Below are positions 5,921 through 11,888 of a stretch of 11,888 nucleotides of DNA, in pieces. The DNA is from an uncultured Collinsella sp. GTDB taxonomy: Bacteria > Actinomycetota > Coriobacteriia > Coriobacteriales > Coriobacteriaceae. A model generated the notes under the pieces. That model was given only the letters and a program-made list of their open reading frames with translations, did not search any database and had not been told where the DNA came from. A program made the position numbers and the translations under genes. The stretch is taken from the NCBI GenBank assembly GCA_900553215.1, contig USCJ01000029.1, forward strand, positions 1 to 11,888, read 5' to 3'. Position 1 is the first letter of the stretch, and the number at the start of each line of letters is the position of its first letter.

Positions 5921-5981
5921 AGTCACCAATGTTTGGCGGGAACTGTTCTGTGAGGCGTTAAAAAGGAAAGTGAGGACGCCA

Positions 5982-6293
5982 GTGTTTCAGATAGCCGATC
6001 TGCTCGCTATCGTTGCAGGTGCCATCGCGGGCGCGGTTGCCTTCCTTCCCTTTGTCTTTACGCTCAAGCCGGTTCTTGACGATAAGCAGAATGCGGACAT
6101 GCTCAAGGGTATGGTGAGTCTCGCGGTCTCGGCAATCGCGTTGCTTGTCTTTACCTTGGTTGTGTTTGTGTTGTTCGGAGAGGCATTTCGCATGTTCCTC
6201 CTGGGCGAGGCGATCGGCTTCGTGGCCTTTATGGCCGCCTGCGCGGTTCGCGTCGCCAAGGCGCTGCGAGATCCTCATGAGGTCGAAAGGTAA
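5982..6293 (+). CDS. atpI: Small membrane protein in the atpI position, putative ATP synthase protein I
   Basis: The first gene of the atp operon is often atpI, whose product helps assemble the c-ring or carry magnesium. The 103-residue product from the GTG at 5982 has three hydrophobic stretches (about 7-27, 44-65 and 72-93) and a short basic/acidic tail. GTG 5982 is preferred because GAGGA at 5972-5976 lies 5 bases upstream. The frame runs back to a TTG at 5907, but that overlaps the promoter. I cannot point to family-specific motifs, so the name rests on position, size and membrane topology. atpB starts 3 bases after its stop, so the two should be translationally coupled. Confidence 0.6.
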   Translation: MFQIADLLAIVAGAIAGAVAFLPFVFTLKPVLDDKQNADMLKGMVSLAVSAIALLVFTLVVFVLFGEAFRMFLLGEAIGFVAFMAACAVRVAKALRDPHEVER

Positions 6294-6296
6294 GTC

Positions 6297-7100
6297 GTGG
6301 AAATTTTTGAAAAGCTGCCTGATGAGATTAATCATCTGGTCAGCGAGTTCAGCTCCACCCCTGTCGTGGGCGATCTGAGCTGCGGCATCACGCAGTACTC
6401 GTTTTGGCTGATCGTCTCCACGATCGTGCTCCTGATCGTCCTGGCCGTGTTCAAGAAGAAGCAGACCCTGGTTCCCAAGGGCTTCTTCGTCAACGGTTTC
6501 GAGTACATCATCGAGTACGTCGAGAACGATATCGGCAAGGGCGTCGTGGGTGAGAACTGGAAGAAGCACTTCCCGTTCCTGTGCTCGCTTTTCCTGTTCA
6601 TCCTGATCAACAACATGATCGGCCTGATCCCGGGAATGAAGCCCGGCACCGGCGCAATCGGCTCCACCGCCGCGCTCGCCATCTTCGCCTTCGTGTACTT
6701 CATCTACTACGGATGCAAGGCTCACGGCGTGATCGGCTACATCAAAAGCCTCGCCCCGCAGGGCGTGAGCTTCCCGATGAACGTGCTTGTGTGGGTCGTC
6801 GAGCTTTTCTCGACCTTCCTGCGCCTCATCACGCTCGCCGTCCGTCTGTTCTGCAACATGTTCGCAGGACACGTGGTCATGGGCTCGTTCGCCATCATGG
6901 CGAGCATGTTCATGCAGCCGCTGCTTCAGCAGGTTTCCGCTGCCCACGCCGTCGGCGCCCTGCCTTCGCTGGCCTGGCTTGCCATCCTCATCCTGATCTA
7001 TGCGATCGAGCTTGTGGTCGGCGCCATCCAGGCTTACGTCTTCACGGTTCTTACCGCCGTGTATGTCTCCGAGGCAGAGGAGGTCGCGGAGGAGGAGTAG
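6297..7100 (+). CDS. atpB: ATP synthase Fo subunit a
   Basis: Subunit a forms the two half-channels that carry protons to and from the c-ring. The start is GTG at 6297, with AAAGG at 6286-6290 in the end of the preceding gene. The 267-residue protein has at least five membrane segments (about 34-52, 94-112, 122-140, 161-205 as a long pair, and 225-256). The signature segment LITLAVRLFCNMFAGH (177-192) holds R183, the essential arginine facing the c-ring carboxylate. The helix around YAIELVVGAIQAYVFTVLTAVY (235-256) is the matching C-terminal element of the channel. It ends with an acidic tail (EEVAEEE). A 124-base structured gap separates it from atpE. Confidence 0.96.
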   Translation: MEIFEKLPDEINHLVSEFSSTPVVGDLSCGITQYSFWLIVSTIVLLIVLAVFKKKQTLVPKGFFVNGFEYIIEYVENDIGKGVVGENWKKHFPFLCSLFLFILINNMIGLIPGMKPGTGAIGSTAALAIFAFVYFIYYGCKAHGVIGYIKSLAPQGVSFPMNVLVWVVELFSTFLRLITLAVRLFCNMFAGHVVMGSFAIMASMFMQPLLQQVSAAHAVGALPSLAWLAILILIYAIELVVGAIQAYVFTVLTAVYVSEAEEVAEEE

Positions 7101-7224
7101 TCTTCCGTTCGCGCCTTAAAGGTAAGGCAATTCGTTAAACCGCCGGTGCCCGTACCCATGGAGCCCGGCAGTTATAAAAAGGTTATCCTGCGTGAAATAA
7201 GACACGCACGACAAAGGAGGAATC
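7101..7224 (+). promoter_or_regulatory. Structured leader before atpE with three possible hairpins and a strong ribosome-binding site
   Basis: This gap is far longer than any other inside the operon. Possible stems are GCCTT 7113-7117 with AAGGC 7124-7128; GCCGG(T)GC 7142-7149 with GCCCGGC 7163-7169; and TGCGTG 7189-7194 with CACGCA 7203-7208. The near-perfect Shine-Dalgarno AAGGAGG (7214-7220) follows the last one. In E. coli the region before atpE enhances translation so that enough c subunit is made. A similar role, or RNA processing and stability, is inferred here. No good internal promoter was seen. Confidence 0.55.
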
Positions 7225-7419
7225 GTGGGAGTTATCGGTTACGGTCTCGGTGTTATCGGCGCTGGTCTTGCTATCGGCCTGTCTGCTCTGGGTGCTACGG
7301 GTGCTATGGCCCGTCAGCCTGAGGTCCAGGGCCGCGTGTTCACCGTCTTCATCATGGGCTCCGCCTTCGGCGAGGCTCTGGCTCTGATCGGCTTCGTTGT
7401 CGCGCTGATCGTTAAATAG
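7225..7419 (+). CDS. atpE: ATP synthase Fo subunit c
   Basis: Subunit c forms the rotating ring; each copy carries one ion-binding carboxylate. The GTG at 7225 is the only possible start after an in-frame stop at 7198-7200, and AAGGAGG lies 4 bases upstream. At 64 residues it is shorter than the usual 70-85, lacking most of the N-terminal extension. It is a hairpin of two helices: the first is glycine-rich (about 2-28), then the polar loop ARQPEVQG (29-36), then the second helix with the essential E50 in SAFGEALALIGF. Residues that bind sodium in known sodium-type rings (a Gln in helix 1 and Ser/Thr after the Glu) are absent: Ile17 and Ala51 sit there. A proton-driven ring is therefore likely. 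Confidence 0.95.
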   Translation: MGVIGYGLGVIGAGLAIGLSALGATGAMARQPEVQGRVFTVFIMGSAFGEALALIGFVVALIVK

Positions 7420-7434
7420 CACGGAGCGTCAAGT

Positions 7435-8037
7435 ATGAATCTTTCATCCCAGAAGAGCGCGATCGCACCCTCCGCGTCCGCGGCCGCGCTGCTCATGCCG
7501 GTTTCCGCGTTCGCCGAGGACGGCGCCGCCGGTGCGGACATCCTCATCCCTAAGATGGCGGAGTTCATCCCGGCGCTTATCGCCTTCCTGATCATCTGGA
7601 TCGTGCTGGCCAAGGTTGCCCTGCCGGGCATCATGAAAACCATGGAGGAGCGCGGCAAGAAGATCGAGGAGAGCCTCGACGAGGCCGAGAAGACCAAGCA
7701 GGAGGCTATCGCTAAGCGCGCTGAGTCCGACTCGATCGTCACTGACGCCCGTCGTCAGGCTGCCGACATCGTTCTCGAGGCCCGTAAGGACGCCGAGTCC
7801 GAGCGCGCCCGTATCATCGAGGCTGCTCACAAGGAGGCCGAGGAGATCATCGCCAAGGCCCATACGACCGTCGAGGACGAGCGCAAGTCCATCTACGCCG
7901 GTGCCGCGAGCTCCATCGCCGACCTGTCCGTTGCCGTCGCCACCAAGATCGTGGGCGAGGCACTCGAGGACGAGGCCGGGCAGAAGAAGCTCATCGAGCG
8001 CTACATCCAGGAAGCAGGTAGCCTGAATGCCGACTAG
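7435..8037 (+). CDS. atpF: ATP synthase Fo subunit b with a signal-peptide-like N terminus
   Basis: Subunit b is the peripheral stalk that holds the catalytic head still. The 200-residue protein has one membrane helix (about 42-62), a long charged coiled coil (about 68-155), and a C-terminal part that binds delta. The usual b subunit is near 160 residues and starts just before the membrane helix. Here about 40 residues precede it, ending in an alanine-rich stretch with a plausible signal peptidase I site (VSAFA, 23-27, before EDG). The start at 7435 has GGAG at 7423-7426; the next ATG, at 7495, has no Shine-Dalgarno. The end overlaps atpH by 11 bases. Confidence 0.93.
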   Translation: MNLSSQKSAIAPSASAAALLMPVSAFAEDGAAGADILIPKMAEFIPALIAFLIIWIVLAKVALPGIMKTMEERGKKIEESLDEAEKTKQEAIAKRAESDSIVTDARRQAADIVLEARKDAESERARIIEAAHKEAEEIIAKAHTTVEDERKSIYAGAASSIADLSVAVATKIVGEALEDEAGQKKLIERYIQEAGSLNAD

Positions 8038-8503
8038 CCGCTATCAGGACAAGGTGCTCGAGACCTACGCGCGCTCCCTCATGGAAGCCGCCAAGGCCGA
8101 GAACCATGTGTTCGAGGACCTCGAGATGATCGAGCGCCTGGCTTCCGCCAGCCCCGAGATCATCGCCGTGCTCGACACCATGTCCAAGCGCGACCAGCTC
8201 GACCTTCTTCCCAAGGTGGCAGCTGCCTTTAAGTATGTTGCCGAGGAAGACGAGGATGTAGTGGGCGTGACCGTCACCACGGCGATCCCGCTCGACGACG
8301 AGCTGCGTCAAACCATCACTAAGAAATGCGAGCAGGACTTCGGCCGCAAGGTATTCCTTATCGAGCAGGTCGACCCGTCTATCGTGGGCGGCCTGGTGCT
8401 CGAGGCTCGCGGCGAGCGTCGTGACATTTCCGTCAAGACGCAGCTGCGCATCGCGCAGGAGACCCTCGCAAACTCTGCTAATTCGTACGGAGGTGAAGCC
8501 TAA
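8027..8503 (+). CDS. atpH: ATP synthase F1 subunit delta
   Basis: Delta links the b stalk to the top of the alpha3beta3 head. The 158-residue product is a little short of the usual 175-180 but has the two-part build: a helical N-terminal domain (1 to about 100, with [22 protein letters not shown]) and a C-terminal part with the family signature [26 protein letters not shown] (about 115-141). The ATG lies inside the end of atpF. Its stop codon shares one base with the atpA start (TAATG). Both overlaps point to translational coupling within one transcript. Confidence 0.93.
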   Translation: MPTSRYQDKVLETYARSLMEAAKAENHVFEDLEMIERLASASPEIIAVLDTMSKRDQLDLLPKVAAAFKYVAEEDEDVVGVTVTTAIPLDDELRQTITKKCEQDFGRKVFLIEQVDPSIVGGLVLEARGERRDISVKTQLRIAQETLANSANSYGGEA

Positions 8504-10101
8504 TGTCCGAAACCCTCAATGCCCAGGATATCGCCAAGAAACTGCAGGAGCAGCTCACGAACCTCTCCGCGACGGTCGATACGCATGAGGTTTCAACGGT
8601 CGATGAGGTAGGCGACGGCATCGCGCGCGTCTCCGGCCTCAAGAGCGCCATGGCAGGCGAGCTTCTGGAGTTCAAGAGCTCCGATACCGGTGAGACCGTC
8701 TTCGGCCTTGCCCAGAACCTTGACCGTGACGAGGTCGGCGCCGTTCTGTTCGGTGCCGTCGACTCCATCAAGGAAGGCGACGAGTGCCGCACCACTGGCC
8801 GCGTTATGGATATCCCCGTGAGCCGTGCCATGCTCGGCCGCGTCGTCAATCCGCTCGGCCAGCCCATCGACGGCCTGGGCGACATCGTCGCTACGCACCG
8901 TCGCCCCATCGAGTTCAAGGCTCCCGGCGTCATCGATCGTACCCCGGTGTGCGAGCCGGTTCAGACCGGTCTGCTCGCTATCGACTCCATGGTGCCTATT
9001 GGCCGCGGTCAGCGTGAGCTCATCATCGGTGACCGTAAGACCGGTAAGACCGCCATCGCCATCGACGCTATCCTCAACCAGCGCGGCAAGGGCATGGTCT
9101 GCATCTATGTCGCCATCGGCCAGAAGGCCTCCACGGTCGCCAACATCCGCGAGACCCTCGCTCAGCACGGTGCGCTCGACTACACCATCATCGTTTCGGC
9201 CACCGCTGCCGATTCCGCCCCTATGCAGTACATCGCGCCTATGGCCGGTGCCGCTATTGGCGAGTTCTTTATGTACAACGGCGAGGACGGCAAGCCCGCC
9301 AGCGAGGCCAACCCCGGTGGCCACGTGCTCGTCATCTACGACGACCTGTCCAAGCAGGCTGTGGCTTACCGTCAGATGTCTCTGACGCTGCATCGTCCGC
9401 CCGGACGCGAGGCCTATCCTGGCGACATCTTCTACCTGCACTCTCGTCTGCTCGAGCGTGCAGTCAAGATGTCCAAGAAGAACGGTTATGGCTCCATGAC
9501 GGCTCTTCCGATCATCGAGACCCAGGACGGCGACGTCTCGGCCTACATTCCGACCAACGTCATTTCCATTACCGATGGTCAGATCTACCTGCAGTCCGAG
9601 CTCTTCTTCCAGGGCCAGCGCCCGGCAGTCGACGTGGGCATTTCCGTGTCCCGCGTCGGTGGCGACGCGCAGACCAAGGCTATGAAGCAGGTCGCCGGCA
9701 ACCTCCGTCTGGACCTCGCTTCGTACCAGGAGCTCGCCGGCTTTACGCAGTTCGGCTCCGACCTCGACGAGGCTACTCAGAAGCAGCTGACCCATGGTGC
9801 CCGCATGACCGAGCTCCTGAAGCAGCCGCGTTACAAGCCGTTTGAGGTTGGCGAGCAGATCGTTACGCTGTTCGCTGGCAACGAGGGCTTCCTGGATGAC
9901 CTGGAGATCGCCGACGTGCTGCCTTTCCGTGCCGAGCTCATCGAGTACATGGACAATGGCTTTGGCTCGCTGCTCGACAAGGTTCGCGCCAAGAAGATCG
10001 ATGATGACACCAAGGCTGAGCTCTTGCGCGTCATCGGCGACTTCAAGCAGCAGTTCATGGCCAAACACCATTCGGATGTTTCTGGATCAGAGGAGAACTA
10101 A
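8503..10101 (+). CDS. atpA: ATP synthase F1 subunit alpha
   Basis: Alpha forms the non-catalytic nucleotide sites and supplies the arginine finger to beta. Its 532 residues slightly exceed the usual 500-515. The order is a beta-barrel domain (about 25-95), a nucleotide-binding domain with Walker A GDRKTGKT (176-183), the Walker B strand VLVIYDD (275-281), the arginine finger R384 in [10 protein letters not shown], and a helical C-terminal domain (about 400-532). About ten extra residues (around 260-272, [14 protein letters not shown]) sit just before Walker B, where relatives such as E. coli have a short turn. GGAGGTG at 8490-8496 is the ribosome-binding site. atpG starts 5 bases after the stop. 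Confidence 0.98.
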   Translation: MSETLNAQDIAKKLQEQLTNLSATVDTHEVSTVDEVGDGIARVSGLKSAMAGELLEFKSSDTGETVFGLAQNLDRDEVGAVLFGAVDSIKEGDECRTTGRVMDIPVSRAMLGRVVNPLGQPIDGLGDIVATHRRPIEFKAPGVIDRTPVCEPVQTGLLAIDSMVPIGRGQRELIIGDRKTGKTAIAIDAILNQRGKGMVCIYVAIGQKASTVANIRETLAQHGALDYTIIVSATAADSAPMQYIAPMAGAAIGEFFMYNGEDGKPASEANPGGHVLVIYDDLSKQAVAYRQMSLTLHRPPGREAYPGDIFYLHSRLLERAVKMSKKNGYGSMTALPIIETQDGDVSAYIPTNVISITDGQIYLQSELFFQGQRPAVDVGISVSRVGGDAQTKAMKQVAGNLRLDLASYQELAGFTQFGSDLDEATQKQLTHGARMTELLKQPRYKPFEVGEQIVTLFAGNEGFLDDLEIADVLPFRAELIEYMDNGFGSLLDKVRAKKIDDDTKAELLRVIGDFKQQFMAKHHSDVSGSEEN

Positions 10102-10106
10102 GCCCC

Positions 10107-11888
<1,782 letters not shown>

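Noticed and set aside
5929..5961. A 10-codon possible leader peptide at the atp transcript start
   Set aside because: It would begin at the estimated transcription start with no ribosome-binding site and has no runs of regulatory codons.
5907..5981. Extended N terminus of the atpI-position protein from a TTG
   Set aside because: It would include the -10 box of the operon promoter. GTG 5982 has a proper Shine-Dalgarno and starts near the first membrane helix.
8593..10071. 492-codon open frame on the minus strand
   Set aside because: It is an antisense shadow of atpA, which is unmistakable on the + strand. GC-rich third positions commonly open long opposite frames.

Overview
The window reads as about 11.9 kb of chromosome from a high-GC Gram-positive bacterium. 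GC-rich third codon positions, the single F-type ATP synthase operon, and a prmC–sua5–glpK–upp–atp order suggest a member of the Coriobacteriia such as Collinsella. That taxonomic call is inference from gene content and style; no search was run. All recognised genes lie on the + strand. The long minus-strand open frames are shadows of GC-rich coding DNA.

Layout. Positions 1-38 are a Rho-independent terminator closing an upstream gene outside the window. Positions 39-441 are an AT-richer stretch without a recognised gene; it may hold one or two tiny ORFs or a gene remnant. Next comes prmC (517-1791, release-factor glutamine methyltransferase) behind a TACAAT-type promoter. A hicA–hicB toxin–antitoxin pair (1860-2503) follows, with its own promoter overlapped by a perfect palindrome. 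Then come a TsaC/Sua5/YrdC-family threonylcarbamoyl-AMP synthase (2638-3375), glycerol kinase glpK (3389-4930) and uracil phosphoribosyltransferase upp (5054-5701). After a 280-base regulatory gap, the F1Fo ATP synthase operon runs to the right edge: a small membrane protein in the atpI position, then atpB, atpE, atpF, atpH, atpA, atpG and the 5' two thirds of atpD, which the window cuts.

How the genes work together. The first block combines translation upkeep (PrmC methylates release factors; Sua5/TsaC starts tRNA t6A synthesis) with glycerol entry to central metabolism and uracil salvage. The hicAB pair looks like an insertion between two housekeeping genes. The atp genes encode the Fo membrane sector (a, c, b), then the stalk and F1 catalytic head (delta, alpha, gamma, beta). 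Tight spacing and 1- to 11-base overlaps point to one transcript. The exception is a 124-base gap before atpE that holds three possible hairpins and a near-perfect Shine-Dalgarno, which fits the need for many c subunits per complex.

I found no clearly new multi-gene system. The oddities are within known genes: a roughly 125-residue acidic linker inside PrmC, a roughly 28-residue insertion in the Sua5/TsaC protein, a signal-peptide-like N terminus on the ATP synthase b subunit, a very short c subunit, a small insertion in the alpha subunit, and possible small ORFs at the left edge.
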